Assembly: GCA_964036665.1 (NCBI GenBank) | Contig: OZ038526.1 | Coordinates: 28,582,001 to 28,646,000, forward strand | Length of the DNA: 64,000 nucleotides | Direction of reading: 5' to 3' | Source of the DNA: Gordius sp. MW1 | Lineage: Eukaryota; Nematomorpha; Gordioida; Gordea; Gordiidae | In this document: positions 47,936 to 59,429 of the stretch, piece by piece | Layout: every line of letters starts with the position of its first letter | Position numbering within the stretch: position 1 is the first letter of the stretch | The notes under the pieces: generated by a model | Seen by the model: the letters and a program-made list of their open reading frames with translations, nothing else | What the model was told of the DNA's origin: nothing | Database searches by the model: none | Made by a program: the position numbers and the translations under genes

Positions 47936-48482
47936 AGAGATCTGCATGACATGGGCCAAAATATTAAGTTGCGGCCCGGCCCGCAGCCAGCCCGCATATT
48001 TAACCATGAAATCGCGCCGCATCAGGCCCGCACTAATCCAAAATAGACCCACATTGCTTTGAATTTATATTTGTGTTTGGGTACTTAAAATGTTGTATAC
48101 AAAGTTACTAATCTACGGCTCATACAAAATTATAATTTAATATTGTAGTTTAAAATTAACATAAAGATTCTCAATTTTATCGACCTTTAATCTGTTCCTT
48201 ATCAAGTGCCCTCACTAAGCTAATTTAAAGAAATTTTATAAAAGATCTTACCTAGACTCCTCAAATTTTAATTCAACATAAAAATATCTGCCTATTCTAT
48301 AATTTAAAATCCTGGACCCATATAATAATAAATAAAATACTACGTGCATTCCTCGTTATTATATTCATAATTTTAAAAGAGAGCAAAATGGAGTCAGAAC
48401 TGTTTTAGTATCTAGGTCCAACCCCGATCCGCACTTTTTACTCCTTCCTATTTTAGGCTCGTCCCATGCGGCAGACCTCTCT
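47936..48482. mobile_element. Decayed family D element
   Basis: TTGCGGCCCGGCCCGCAGCC at the left and GGCTCGTCCCATGCGGCAGA at the right enclose an A+T-rich centre, as in the CAGAGACC elements. The ends are approximate. Confidence 0.5.
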
Positions 48483-48604
48483 CTACTCTAGGTGTAATTA
48501 GCTTTTTCAAAAACCTCGAGGTGGAATGGAGAATATAGCGATAGCGAAGTGCTATTATGCAGTTGCAATTGGAAAGTGCTTTGTAGATTAAAGTTATCGA
48601 AGGA

Positions 48605-48772
48605 CATAGGCGTAGCCAAGGGGGGGGGCAGGGGGAGGGGCGGCTGCCCCCCTCTGAATCCAAAAATGTGTTGAATTTTATTAATATTATGGCTAAAATT
48701 TGAAAAAATGTTCATTTTGCCCCTCTAAATCATTATTGCCCCCCTCTAATTCCAATGCTGGCTACGCCCATG
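48605..48772. mobile_element. Family A MITE, reversed orientation
   Basis: It runs from CATAGGCGTAGCCAAG to GCTGGCTACGCCCATG. The flanks TCGAAGGA and CCGATGGA match in 6 of 8 bases. Confidence 0.82.
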
Positions 48773-49269
48773 CCGATGGACGACTATTGGAATTTTAAAA
48801 TTTTACTTCTCATCATCGCTAAATGTATGGCCCTTTCTATTCAACATCGATCCATTATTATGCGATTGGATTGTTATATAAATCGAACAAAATCTACGAG
48901 TAAATTTTTTTTCAACACGAACCCGTGCAGTCCAGGGCTTAGGTGTCAGAGTGGGCAAACTCGATTTGTGAGCTATCTCCCATAATACAACATAATAATA
49001 AGATTTTAAGTTTATTTATGATTATTCTATGTAAAGATTAAAAGGGTTTTCCCTCACTCAACCAAGTGGTATTAGCAGCATTTTTAATCAGTTTCCCTAT
49101 TGCCATCACACTCAATTTCATCCACGTTTTCAACAAGCTCTTAGAGTTTAATTTCGCCTTGTTCAGGTTTGAGGGTGAATTATGGCTTTGTTTATGTCCA
49201 AGACTATGTTCTGTGTGCAATTTTATCAACTGAACGGGAAATTAATTATGCGTTGGTGATCGTCAGGGC

Positions 49270-49428
49270 CATGGGCGTAGCCAGGATTGGAACTAGAGGG
49301 GGGAGGACAATAGTGCTTTAGCGAGGGGCGAAATGATAATTTTTTTAAATTCAAGCCATAAAAATGTTTAATTTTTTACAATTTTTGGATTTAGAGGGGG
49401 GCAGCCGCCCCTCCTTGGCTACGCCCAT
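49270..49428. mobile_element. Family A MITE
   Basis: It runs from CATGGGCGTAGCCAGG to TTGGCTACGCCCAT. The flanks GTCAGGGC and CTCAGGGT match in 6 of 8 bases. Confidence 0.82.
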
Positions 49429-49577
49429 CTCAGGGTCTAACGCATGCTTAGTTTTAATGGGAAGAACTAAAGTAAAATTCGAGGTGTAAAAAAGTCTACA
49501 GCATCAGGGATTTTGATGATTTTACATTTTTACTATGATTTTGGGACAATCCTGTTCTTGATACCACCCCACCCCTC

Positions 49578-49695
49578 CATGGCCGTAGCCAGGGGGTGCC
49601 AGCTGCCCCCCTCTAAACTCTTTAGAATTTATTAAAATTATGGCGAAAAATTATCATTTTGCCCTCGTCTAATTTTAGTCCTGGCTACACCCATG
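49578..49695. mobile_element. Family A MITE, short reversed copy
   Basis: It runs from CATGGCCGTAGCCAGG to AGTCCTGGCTACACCCATG. It is internally shortened. Confidence 0.75.
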
Positions 49696-49699
49696 CCCC

Positions 49700-50490
49700 C
49701 CTCCCCCTAACAAATTAAAACATAGTATGTTACTTTTTCAAAGAATGATGATCCCTGATTAACCCAGCGTACCGCACTAAGCCTTCTCTCCTTATCATAT
49801 ACTCTTTCGAATAAATGCAAGGTGCGTTGTTGTGAGCTTTTATCTCGCTTCTTTAACCCATAATCATCATCATAACACTCACTAAAAGCGGCAACAAGCG
49901 CGCAGCCATTAAATGTCTTTTTCTTTCACCCCCTCCCCCCGGGGATGTGCTGTTAAATTAGCTGTGATGATGCATCATGCTCATTACACATCTAAACTAG
50001 TTTTGCTTTAGCACGCGAGCTCGGGCCCCCCGGATTACTACCGAGTTTCAATATTTATGATGTTAATGTAGGATTATAGTGTGGTTTGGTGCTGGTGTGT
50101 GCGCATTAATAATTTAGCAATTATCTTTGTGACGCCCTTAATAGCATAGTGGGTAAGGGAAGAGGGAAGTGAGGGTTGGGGATGTTTTAGTAGCGCTCAC
50201 CCAACCCGTCATCTTAATAAGCTGCTTGTGGCTTGTTGCAACAATTTGCAAATGATATCTAGCTAGCATACACATCGTGTCACTCTCACAGCACAGCAGA
50301 ATGCGATACTAATGCATTGCCTGCCACAAGTTTTGGTGTCTTATAGTTTTAAACACGTTTTTAATGTGAATGCTTTAATTAATCCTCTCACTAGGTTGCA
50401 AGGGGCACTACAAGGTCTTCTTCCCCCTTCCTTCCCTGTCTGGTGCTTTTGCGAATGTTAAATCTTTAGAAAGGGCAGTTTAATTCTGAT
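49700..50490. other. Repeat-poor segment without a gene
   Basis: It has mixed composition with words such as CAATTTGCAAATGATATC, TGATGATGCATCATGC and CACGCGAGCTCGGGCC. It contains no transposon end and no coding signal that I can see. It could be a control region of the neighbouring plus-strand gene; this is inference only. Confidence 0.3.
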
Positions 50491-50497
50491 ACCCTTT

Positions 50498-50644
50498 ATG
50501 GGCGTAGCTAGGGGGGGCAGGGAGAGGCGGCTACCCCCCTCTAAATTCAAAAATTTATTAAAATTATGGCTAAAATTTCAACAAATGATTATTTAGCCCA
50601 TTCTTAAATTACCCCCTCTAATTCCATTGCTGGCTACGCCCATG
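50498..50644. mobile_element. Family A MITE, reversed orientation
   Basis: It runs from ATGGGCGTAGCTAGGG to TTGCTGGCTACGCCCATG. The flanks TACCCTTT and TACTCTTT match in 7 of 8 bases. Confidence 0.87.
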
Positions 50645-50715
50645 TACTCTTTATTCTAGCTCCTCGTTTGACCAGGATTTTACATAACGTTTTTAGAAAT
50701 GATCATCTCGGTGGT

Positions 50716-50846
50716 CATGGGCGTAGCCAGCATTTAGAGGTGGGCAGTGATGATAAATTTTTGAAATGTCATAATTTTAATAAATGTCAAAGAATTTTTG
50801 GAACTAAGGGGGGGGGGGAGCAGCCGCCCCTCCCTGGCTACGCCCA
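50716..50846. mobile_element. Family A MITE
   Basis: It runs from CATGGGCGTAGCCAGC to CCCTGGCTACGCCCAC, only about 70 bp after the preceding reversed copy. The ORF across it (50668-50970) is not a gene. Confidence 0.8.
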
Positions 50847-51108
50847 CCCCTCGGTTGCACTCACACCCATCTCGATGGTGCTTTTCAAACGCGTTATATC
50901 ATCTGATCATTTTGTTGCGCGTTGTATATTAATGAACCGAGCAAGGGCACGAACGAACGTTGAACATTAAGGCCTTTAAACTGTAACTAATACCTCTCTC
51001 TCTACCTCTCATTCATTCTCTGTTTGCGGCTCCGGACGAGTTAATGAATAATAATGAATAATAGAAAGTGGTGGGCTTCCTTTACTATCGATTTTACTTA
51101 CCCCCTCA

Positions 51109-51272
51109 CATGGGCGTAGCCAGCATTGGGATTAGATAGGGGGGAGGGCAATAATAACTTAGGGAGGGGCAAAATGATCATTTTTTAAATTTTAGCCTTA
51201 ATTTAAATAAATTTCACCAAATTTCTGGATTTAGAGAGGGGCAGCTCACCCCCTCCCCTAGCTACGCCTATG
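51109..51272. mobile_element. Family A MITE
   Basis: It runs from CATGGGCGTAGCCAGC to CTAGCTACGCCTATG with the standard interior. The C-rich flanks make the duplication ambiguous. Confidence 0.82.
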
Positions 51273-51525
51273 CCCCCCCCCTCTCCCAACCCCTAATCCT
51301 TATTTATCGACAAAGCCCTCAAAATAAGAATTTTAATGTAGCACTTCTTTCCACCAGGACGAGCGAGTCCACTAAACGAAAACAACGTTTTTACTGCATT
51401 GCTCGTGTCTTAATCACATGGATTTCATGTGTCGCATTGCGTTAGTTAGTTAGCAATGCCTGATTCGTCCGATAAGTAATGTGTTTTATTTATGGATATG
51501 GCAGAGCTTTGGCTAACAGTAGTTT

Positions 51526-51867
51526 CATGGGCGTACGCAGGGGGGGGGGCGGCTGCCCCCCCTAATTTTAAAAATAAGATTTTTTCAATACAAAAACCCT
51601 CAAGAATAAAAAAAAATTTGTTTTGCCCCCCCCCCTAATTTTGCTCTGCCCCACCCTCATTAGGCTCTGCCCCACCCTAATGTGGCTCCCCCCCTCCAAA
51701 TAGTCGAGACCTTTTTTTTTTTTGCTCTCAGTAAAATTTTTGGTAAGGAAAAATTTTGGATTTGGATAGTCGAGACCTTTTTTTTTTTTTTTTGCTCTCA
51801 GGAAAATTTTGGAAATTTTTTTTTTTTAATCTGCCCCCCTCTAATTCAAAACCTGCGTACGCCCATG
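51526..51867. mobile_element. Family A MITE, long GTAC variant
   Basis: It runs from CATGGGCGTACGCAGG to CCTGCGTACGCCCATG, with exact AGTAGTTT duplications (51518-51525, 51868-51875). Its interior repeats a block with GTCGAGACCTTTTTTTT and TTTGCTCTCAG twice, and GGCTC(T/C) units three times. It is the sister of the copy at 4.07 kb. Confidence 0.92.
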
Positions 51868-52074
51868 AGTAGTTTGATTGGGGCGTTGGCATGAAATGCA
51901 GGGTAGCGCTGCTTCCCATCTCGATAAAATATCACTTTAAATTTAAGTAGATTGAGCAAAATTAGATTGTAAGAACTAAGAAGGTATATACTTCTTTTAC
52001 GCATTTCAAATGTTTTTCCAGCTTTTGAAATCGCCGAGTGTTATATAATGTGTTTTCATTTAAAGAGACAAAGG

Positions 52075-52215
52075 CACGGGCGTAGTCAATTGTGGAGCTA
52101 AGGGGGGGCAATAATGCTTTGGGAAGGAATAAAATAACAATTTTTTGGAATTCAAGCCATAATTATACCCTGCATAGCAATTAATAGAATTTTTGAAAAT
52201 TTATGGATTCCCTGA
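52075..52215. mobile_element. Degenerate family A MITE
   Basis: CACGGGCGTAGTCAATTGTG with GGGGGGGCAATAATGCTTTG is a clear left half. The right half is lost around an ATTGCATAGCAATTAAT-like tail. Confidence 0.55.
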
Positions 52216-52654
52216 CCGTGGAGAAAGGTCAATCAAATTATTTTGCCCAACCCCTTTCTAACCGCTTATAATTTAGATAAGTCCAACGCGTTTTTTCGCC
52301 ACAATTTCACATTTTAATGGACTTTAATAACAACGACACGTCTGGCCGCTGTGTGCGCTCGGGGATGAAAATGTTAGTTACTTACTACGACGATGAAGCT
52401 ATTTCGCCCTGGCGCCTATGCCTATGGCTCTCCCCACCTTTTAAAAGCTTGCATCCGTTATGATGGGCCCATTAAAACATCCATTATTTAAAAGGCTTTT
52501 AAAGGAAACGCGCCCTTTACCCCCCTCCCCCCCCCCCCCCCCCTTCATATACGATGCAGCAGCACTTTACACCTGTAGATTTCATTAAATTTGAAAATAT
52601 GGAGTAGTACCATACATACTACACACCAATTAATTGTGTTTTCACCAGTACCCA

Positions 52655-52842
52655 TTAGTGTTGTAAAAAGGGCTGGGGTTTGTTTGGTCGACCTTGGGTT
52701 TTGGTCGAATAACCTAAACAGACCTAATGTTTGTCCGTTACTGCGACTAAGAAAAACATACCACAAAATCATTTGTTTGTTTAGGTTTAGTCGATTAAAA
52801 CCTACCCCCAAACAAAACCAAGCCGTGTTTACAACACACTAT
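52655..52842. mobile_element. Family B hAT-like MITE
   Basis: It runs from TAGTGTTGTAAAAAGGGC to AAGCCGTGTTTACAACACA, with the usual GTCGACC and ACCAAA modules. Two opposing ORFs over it are by-products of the inverted arms. Confidence 0.78.
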
Positions 52843-53051
52843 AGATTATGTGCGAATTTCTGTGTTAGTGGTTAACGAGTTCACTATATGAACTGTGCAA
52901 CTCCTGCAAGAAACATGCAAGAAAAATTAGAATGCGCCTGATTAAATAATGTCATTACATTTTTAATCGTATTTCCCCCTAGTGCTATATTCTATTAAAT
53001 TATTATAAAAGCTGAATATTTAATGAACTATGATTATTATTTCTCGCGTAG

Positions 53052-56000
53052 GAGGCATAGAAGAGGTACAACATAATTCCCCCAATCCCAGCAACAGCAA
53101 ACATTCTCAAGGGGCTGCACAAAAATCGAAAACTCTGGATCAAAAGGGTAGCCCACGACAGAACAACGCCGCCCTGCTTAAACGAACTCATTCTTGGTAC
53201 GATTTCATGGTTAACCCTTTCACTTCTACTGCTCCCAGTACCAGTTCAGAAGACAACAAATGGTGTCAAGAGCATAAACTCGGGGTTGCGGAAGCCTGGT
53301 GTCAGACCAACCCGAGACCACCACCAACGAGCGTAGAACCCGGTCCCGCGCCAAATGCTAAAATCATCTCCTCCAATGCTCCTGCCCCCCATAAAGCTCA
53401 GGGCCCCGTGAAAAATAAGCATAAAACTCGTCGGTCTTCGGCCAAGGTCCTAGCTCATAAAGCCTGTCAAGTAGGGCTCGCGCGCTGCACACTTAAACGT
53501 TCACGGGCGTAGCTAAGGGGGGGGGGGGAGACAGGGTGGGGCGGCTGCCCCCCTCTAAATTCAAAAGTTTGTTAAATTTTATTAAAACTACGGCTAAAAT
53601 TTCAAATTTCAAAAATGATCATTTTGCCCTTCCCTAAATCATTATTGCCCCCCCCTCTGATTTAAATGTTGGCTACGCCCATGTAAACGTCAATAACTTT
53701 AAAAGAGCATATTTGTAAAAAAAAAATAATTTAATTTTGTCACTTTATAAATATGTTTTTCTTAACTTTTTGAGTTTCAATATATTGTATGAGTGAGTGC
53801 GTGTTATGAAAAAAACGTGTTACGTTATTGCCGTAGCTAGCGACTTCCTAGCTAGAAATGTCAATAGGGGTAACCTACATTTTGCCTCGTCCTCGACTGT
53901 TTTTGCCGAGTTTAGTGCAACCTTTGCTTTTGTGATTGTTACAACAAACGCTTTTATTGATTTAGCGTTTCTAACGTAGGATCGTCGAAGTAATGTTTGA
54001 GTTGCAGTGAAGTCTTTTTAAAACACTGGTCCTTGTTATTAGAGCGTGGAGAAAATTTCGATGAAATTATTATATATTTTTTTAATTTTGGGGAAAAAAA
54101 TCAAATTTTAAATTTTGATGTCCTCGTGTGTTATTATTTAGACTCCCGCCGAATGGGCTAAAGATTTGGAGCTCGATCTCTTCGCTATAACAACTAAAAA
54201 TGGTAAGTCTTTCTCTTCACATTTATTGTTAAAGTTAATCATATTAAAACACTCATGAGCGCCAGGATTGGAATTAAAGGGGCTTAATGAGATTTTTTAT
54301 GTAACGTATTATTTTATTTTCATGTATTATTCATTTTTATTTAAATGCGTAACATTTATTAATCGTCAAAAAAATCGAGATATTCTTTAAAAATTTTGAA
54401 AAGGTGGACAAAATTATTATTTAAAATTTAGAAAAATATAATGATTTAGGGAGGGGCAAATGATAATTTTTTAAAATTTTATCAAATTTCTAAGACTTTT
54501 TGGATTGAAAGGGGGACAGCCGCCCCTTTTTGCCACCCCCTGGATACACTAAGGGTATTTTGAAAAATCTTTCTTTACATTTATTTCATCTATATGTCGT
54601 TATGAAATATGATTAACAATTCGATTTTAAGGTTTTGATTTAATTGCAAGGATTTATATAATATGTGAAATTACAAATTAGAGCCTTAAAATGATTGGTC
54701 CCCCAAATCTCCTTTATAATCCATGTTTAATTTTTTGATTATTTTTGAAATGGGACAGATTACAGAAAAACTAATGGCGCCCGAAGTCAATTGAATTCGA
54801 GAGAATCGTACCGCATCTCAACTCTGAAATTGAGGGTCATGGATAAATATCAGGAGCATTCAAAGAGTCAAGTAATTATGCCGCAACGATCGTTTAAATT
54901 TACTGTGATGATCAGGATCATTTTATCCCCCCATCGCCTTTTTAAACTGAAATCTTAACGAGCTTAACCAGAAAAACATTAAAAACCTTAACCCTTAACT
55001 AAAGTTTTTAAGCCCATGATCAAAAAATATTTATACCCAAGCGTGTACCATTTTTGACTCTGTCCAACTGCTTCCTAAAATTAACTTATTTCCGCGATAA
55101 TCATAACTTCATACCTTCTCAACTTACCTCCCCTTAAGTGAAATTATTAGTCACGTTTTTTACAAAGTTTCATCGAGCACCAGACTCTACATGAAAATAT
55201 TTGTAAAAGAAGACTTTATATAATGCGCACTGTTTTAGGCTGGAGGGAATTTTGAAATTGAACCCAACTCCTACCTAGCCCGTTCCATGGCGCAAACCTT
55301 TAACAAAACCAAAGTCGAGCGAGATGCTTGGATGGGATCGGAGCGGATGGAAAGGGAATCGTCATCATCAACATTGCTCAATCGACTCTATTTTGATTTT
55401 CAAGACACGACCGGGCACGATGACGATGGCTATTGCGACTTTAAATTAAATAATGACAACAACAACAACATCGATAGTTCTAATGCTGCTACCAACGAAG
55501 ATACTCATTCAAACACTTCACCTCCATCTCCTCATTCCGTCCAGGGCAGCGCTAGTATGGCCTCGTCCCCTTCTCCTCAGCATGCTCTGTCGTACCCGCT
55601 CTCAACTTCCCCGCTAGATTCCGAAGCCATTATAGCCGTATATTTTTAATCTATTAATAGTGCTCGTTTAATTTTCATTTCGAGCCTAACCTTCATGCTA
55701 TAGGGGTTTGGGAATTTTTGTTTTAACTCGTCACGATTAAGATGTTTTTTATTAATCCTTGAAAATATAAATTAGTTTATTATATTTACTCAAGATTTTG
55801 TTCCTCGTAAAGAATATTTTTAAGAGATTTATTTACAGCAGGAGCATTAGAGGACGTTAAAAAATAAATATAATGATGTCCTTTAATAATTATAATTACT
55901 TTTTAACGCCCTCTAATGCATTTTTGATTAAATCTCTTACAAATTTAGTTAATTATACTTATTTTACCTCTTGTGAAAATTACGAAGAAAAAATGGGGGA

Positions 56001-58917
56001 AAGTTTTTTCACTTAGTTGAACATACCACTTTATAGAAATTATTTAAAATAACAGCTTGCTTTAGTATATTTAACCTTATTTTATAATAGGTATAATTTT
56101 TATTACGAGTAGGCGCGGTCGGTCATAATTGTCGATTCTCATATTTTCGTAGCCAAATTTATAAAATAACATTATGGACACTTTAAACTTGACTATAAAC
56201 TTTCACATTAATTACCATAAATGTTTTCGCGAGGCTAAATGTTCAAATGCGTGCAAATGATTTTATAATATTTGAACATCTAGTCCCTTTCGGCGTCCAC
56301 ATATTTATTACACAAGCATTAGGGTTGCTATGCTACGTTTTTAACGATTGGCTTAACCTTTTTTGATTTCCACTGATTGGATTTATATTATAGCTAGAAA
56401 TCAATTTTTTTTAATACATGATACTCACCTCTCATTTTTTATTAGGCAAGGCTTCAGAGTATTAAATTTTTACCTAACACTATTTGCAGTTAACCTTCTT
56501 AAATTTACCGTAGGAAATCGAAAGATTTTGCTTGAAACACGGAGTGACGGATATTGATGGAAAGGGAGATGCCTTGCATTATGATACCAAAAAGGTTGGT
56601 TTACGTTGCTTATCTGTAATCTTAAATCTATCCCGAAATCGATTAAACCTTTAAATATAAATGCGTTAAAAAGGGTCGTTCTTAAATTTTTGGGAGTTAG
56701 CTCATAGAAATTTTAACTTTTATTAAATTTGGGGGCCTAGTTGATATATAAGCTTTGTCTTTGAGCAAGTGCTCGTGGCGTGGGTTCAAATCCCGCTCAC
56801 GGCACTTTCTTTCGAAAAGATGTAAAATATATCACATCGTCAACAGGGCTGTCAAGCCTGGATAGCCGAGCATCACCCCTCATCCAAATATCTAAAGAAG
56901 CTAATCACTTTAATGTGGCAAACAGCTTTTGGAATATATTAATTTAAATTGTATCACACATTTATTTTAATACTATACTTTTTTTAATTAAAGTAGGGAA
57001 GAGTTTTTATTTTGTTTTTCATAAATAGTGCCACTTTTAAGTCTAATTCCCATGCTCAGCCTTAAATGTTGGTCCCTTTTTTAGTGCGATGGACGTATAC
57101 CCCCCTTACCCTTCCAAAACAACATTGCCGCTAAATACCTCAACGACACCACGACTTACAACATCGGGGAAGATAAGCAAAATCAAGCATTCAAATCACC
57201 AGTGACCACTACTGCTCTTACAGATGAGCAAAAGAGATTTTGGCCAAAGATGCAAGGCGATGATCATTACAGTGATGAAGAACAAGCATCTTGGGACGAC
57301 ATGAAAAAATTTTATAAGGAGCGCATCGTGCACATTCCTTTGGCCCTGAACGGTAGAATGTTTAATCGCTCGCTGTTTTTATAATGTTTTTCACATTGTT
57401 GTAATTGTTAAATTTTTGCGAGATGTATTTAATTAATCTTTCCTTATCATTTTTTCATTAAATTTGCGATTTTTAAATCCTTTGAGATTTGACGTTTTAA
57501 CATGGTGATATTACTTCCCAGTGTCGAAAAATTTAATATGTTTGGTTCTGGACCCTATATTTTTCTTAATAAACAGTAAGATGTTTGACATTTATTTCTT
57601 TGAATGGTTAAGTATAACATTGCGTAAATAGTTTTAACAACTTTTAACATTGTCTCTGGAATATAAAATAGATCAAAAATTTTTAAATTTTTTCAGTAAC
57701 TGACATTATAGAGGGAAACCATCTTAGCATACTCCTCTTTCTAAAGGAAGTATAAAGATTAAAAAGTTATGCTAGTTATAGACAATAAATGTGTATCAAA
57801 AAACTATTTAAGTGTACTTCGGGTTTAAGTTGCGAAAAATTAGGTGACTTTGCAACATTAAGATCGGTTTAGTTATTAACTTATTAAAATCTCGATAATT
57901 CTCGGCAATTCGCAAAGGGTTCATGTACTTTATTTATTATTTATTATTAAAGTGAAAAAACCGTCTGAAATGATGTATACGATTCCCGATTTTTCCCAAG
58001 ATAATAACAAGGATTTTGAAGGGTATTACGATAGAACCTCACCCGACGGAGCTTCATCTCCTCCCGCGCTCGGGACCCAGGTCAAAGTGACAGGCTACAG
58101 GTTGATTCTTTGTCACATTTAAATAAAATTTATATAATAGAATATAGTAAACAATTGGTGAAAATAAAATTTAATTAGACAAACGGGAAAAAATCTGGGT
58201 TTTATTTAGTCGACCTCTAGGTTTAGTCGAAATTTGTGAAACAGACCATAGGATTTTGGTCTGTTTTCGATAAGTAGTCCCTAGTTGCAAAAGTACCTCG
58301 CTCAGTCGAAAATTGTAGGATTTTGGTTTGTTTTTGTTAAGTCGCCGTTAGTTTGTCTTCTTAGTTGAACCAAAAGTAACTCTAGGCTTAGTCGCAATTT
58401 GTAAAATAGACCGGAGGATTTCGGTCTGTTTTGATAAGTCGGCCGTTTGTCTTAGTTGAACCAAAAGTCGACTAAACAAACCCAGGTCTTTTTGTAACAC
58501 TGAACAAAATTATTTACCGTGCCCAAACATGTTTTTAATTTTGAACTGCCAATCATTGGAACGGCGTAGGCTAAATAAAACCTAAAACGGGCCTACCAAA
58601 GGTCGATTTTTTTCTTTGCACCCTTCTTATTTATGAATGCGATGTTTAATTGATGGAGTAGCGATTCTAAAAGCGCGAGGGAATGGGAGGGAAAAGGAAA
58701 GGATGATTACAAAATCAGCGATCATTTCGAGCAAGATGGGCATTTCGAGGGTAAAGGAAGCAATCGGTTTCAGTACCTCCCCGTGCCAACCAAAGTTAAT
58801 TTCGTTCTCAAACCGAGCGTTTATTCAGCCTTTTCAGCAGTCAACAATTATGGACGCCTCAACGATATTAATCACAATAATAATAATAATACCAAGGCTG
58901 ACGACATTTTGTATTAA
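53052..58917 (+). CDS. Low-complexity protein of unknown function, 7 exons, 5'-incomplete
   Basis: The exons are 53052-53470, 54142-54202, 55246-55637, 56514-56594, 57085-57352, 57953-58100 and 58659-58917 (stop TAA). All six junctions keep frame (phases 0, 1, 0, 0, 1, 2), giving at least 540 residues. The first visible exon needs one base from an upstream exon, so the start is missing. Exon 1 is rich in S, P, K and N, with RTHSWYDFM. Exons 1-3 join as HKACQTPAEWAKDLELDLFA, then GNFEIEPNSYLARSMAQTF. Exon 3 has Ser and Asn runs and SPSP motifs. Exon 4 is EIERFCLKHGVTDIDGKGD. Exon 5 is the most ordered-looking (DEQKRFWPKMQGDDHYSDEE). Exon 7 ends in a poly-Asn tract and DDILY. I see no signal peptide, membrane segment or known domain and do not recognise the family. 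Splice sites in exon 1 (GTAGGG) and exon 3 (acceptor CTGGAG) are weaker than the rest. Confidence 0.78.
53502..53683. mobile_element. Family A MITE 31 bp past an exon
   Basis: It runs from CACGGGCGTAGCTAAG to GTTGGCTACGCCCATG. The flanks TAAACGTT and TAAACGTC match in 7 of 8 bases. It lies 31 bp downstream of the donor I chose at 53471; the frame of exon 1 stays open right up to the element and stops a few bases inside it. Confidence 0.88.
54253..54548. mobile_element. Family A MITE with extra sequence inside
   Basis: CATGAGCGCCAGGATTGGAA at the left and GACAGCCGCCCCTTTTTGCC at the right are family A modules. About 150 bp of unrelated A+T-rich sequence separates them. Confidence 0.5.
55822..55939. 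repeat. Inverted repeat of about 118 bp in an intron
   Basis: The left arm contains AAGAGATTTA and GCATTAGAGGACGTTAAAAA. The right arm contains TTTTTAACGCCCTCTAATGC and TAAATCTCTT. It is probably a small MITE; the flanking duplication is not evident. Confidence 0.7.
56734..56805 (+). other. tRNA-like sequence (perfect B box, decayed 5' half)
   Basis: GTGGGTTCAAATCCCGCTCA gives a complete T arm with a consensus B box (GGTTCAAATCC, 56783-56793). CCTAGTTGATATATAAGC lies where an A box would be. The 5' acceptor strand that should pair with TCACGGC is absent, so it is not an intact tRNA gene: either a tRNA pseudogene or the head of a tRNA-derived SINE. It lies in the intron between exons 4 and 5 of the unknown gene. 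Confidence 0.5.
58180..58502. mobile_element. Decayed, internally repeated family B MITE
   Basis: CTGGGTTTTATTTAGTCGAC at the left and ACCCAGGTCTTTTTGTAACA at the right are family B arms. In between, a unit with GGATTTTGGTCTGTTTT, AGTCG and AATTTGTAAA-like words recurs about three times. It lies in the last intron of the unknown gene. Confidence 0.65.
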
Positions 58918-59423
58918 GGAACGCGAAAAGTTTATAAGGGAAAAATTAGTTGGAAAGTAGTATTGTGTTGTTGTTGCTTTGGGAACGAATCTTACTTGAT
59001 TTTTTTCTCTTCCCCCCTCTTTTGCATTGCATCTTACAATGAATGATAGATAACATACCATCACTACCACAACAAAAACCATTACACACATTCAGGTCTC
59101 TTTTATACAAATTAAATATTTTATGCAATCCTACATTTTTCTATTTATACGTTACGTCTTCTTACATGATTAACCAATGTTCTCTCTCCCTCGTCTAGTT
59201 TTTTTTGATACATAACATAACTTCTCTTTCTCTCATTTGTAACGAGAGTGTCGCGGATGAGTTAGTTTTGCCGAAATTTGTATTCCAATATATATGGTTT
59301 TTCAAGTAACATTAGTAAAATTAATAATCTCTTTATCTTCCCTAGAAATGCTAAATCATACCATACGGATTTATATAATGCACATTTGTATTTCATATTC
59401 TAGAATTTATACGTCAGTATCTC

Positions 59424-59429
59424 AATAAA
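59424..59429 (+). promoter_or_regulatory. Candidate polyadenylation signal AATAAA
   Basis: AATAAA lies 507 bp past the stop of the unknown plus-strand gene, with TTTTTGTGACTTTTTGG downstream. Other AATAAA words are present nearby (59531), so the choice is tentative. Confidence 0.3.

Larger units (their letters stand above)
31338..53051. other. Gene-poor, transposon-dense interval
   Basis: Apart from the mobile elements and arrays listed separately, no exon is supported here. Sub-stretches without anything recognisable include 33783-35934 (A+T-rich), 38654-39014 and 44611-45228. The missing 5' exons of the plus-strand gene at 53 kb may lie in this interval. Confidence 0.55.

Noticed and set aside
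53797..53979. 60-codon plus-strand ORF in the first visible intron of the unknown gene
   Set aside because: No domain, no good splice sites, and not in a phase that fits the neighbours.
58637..59128. ORFs on both strands around the last exon of the unknown gene
   Set aside because: They are off-frame shadows; the frame entered by the splice junction at 58659 gives the coherent terminal exon.
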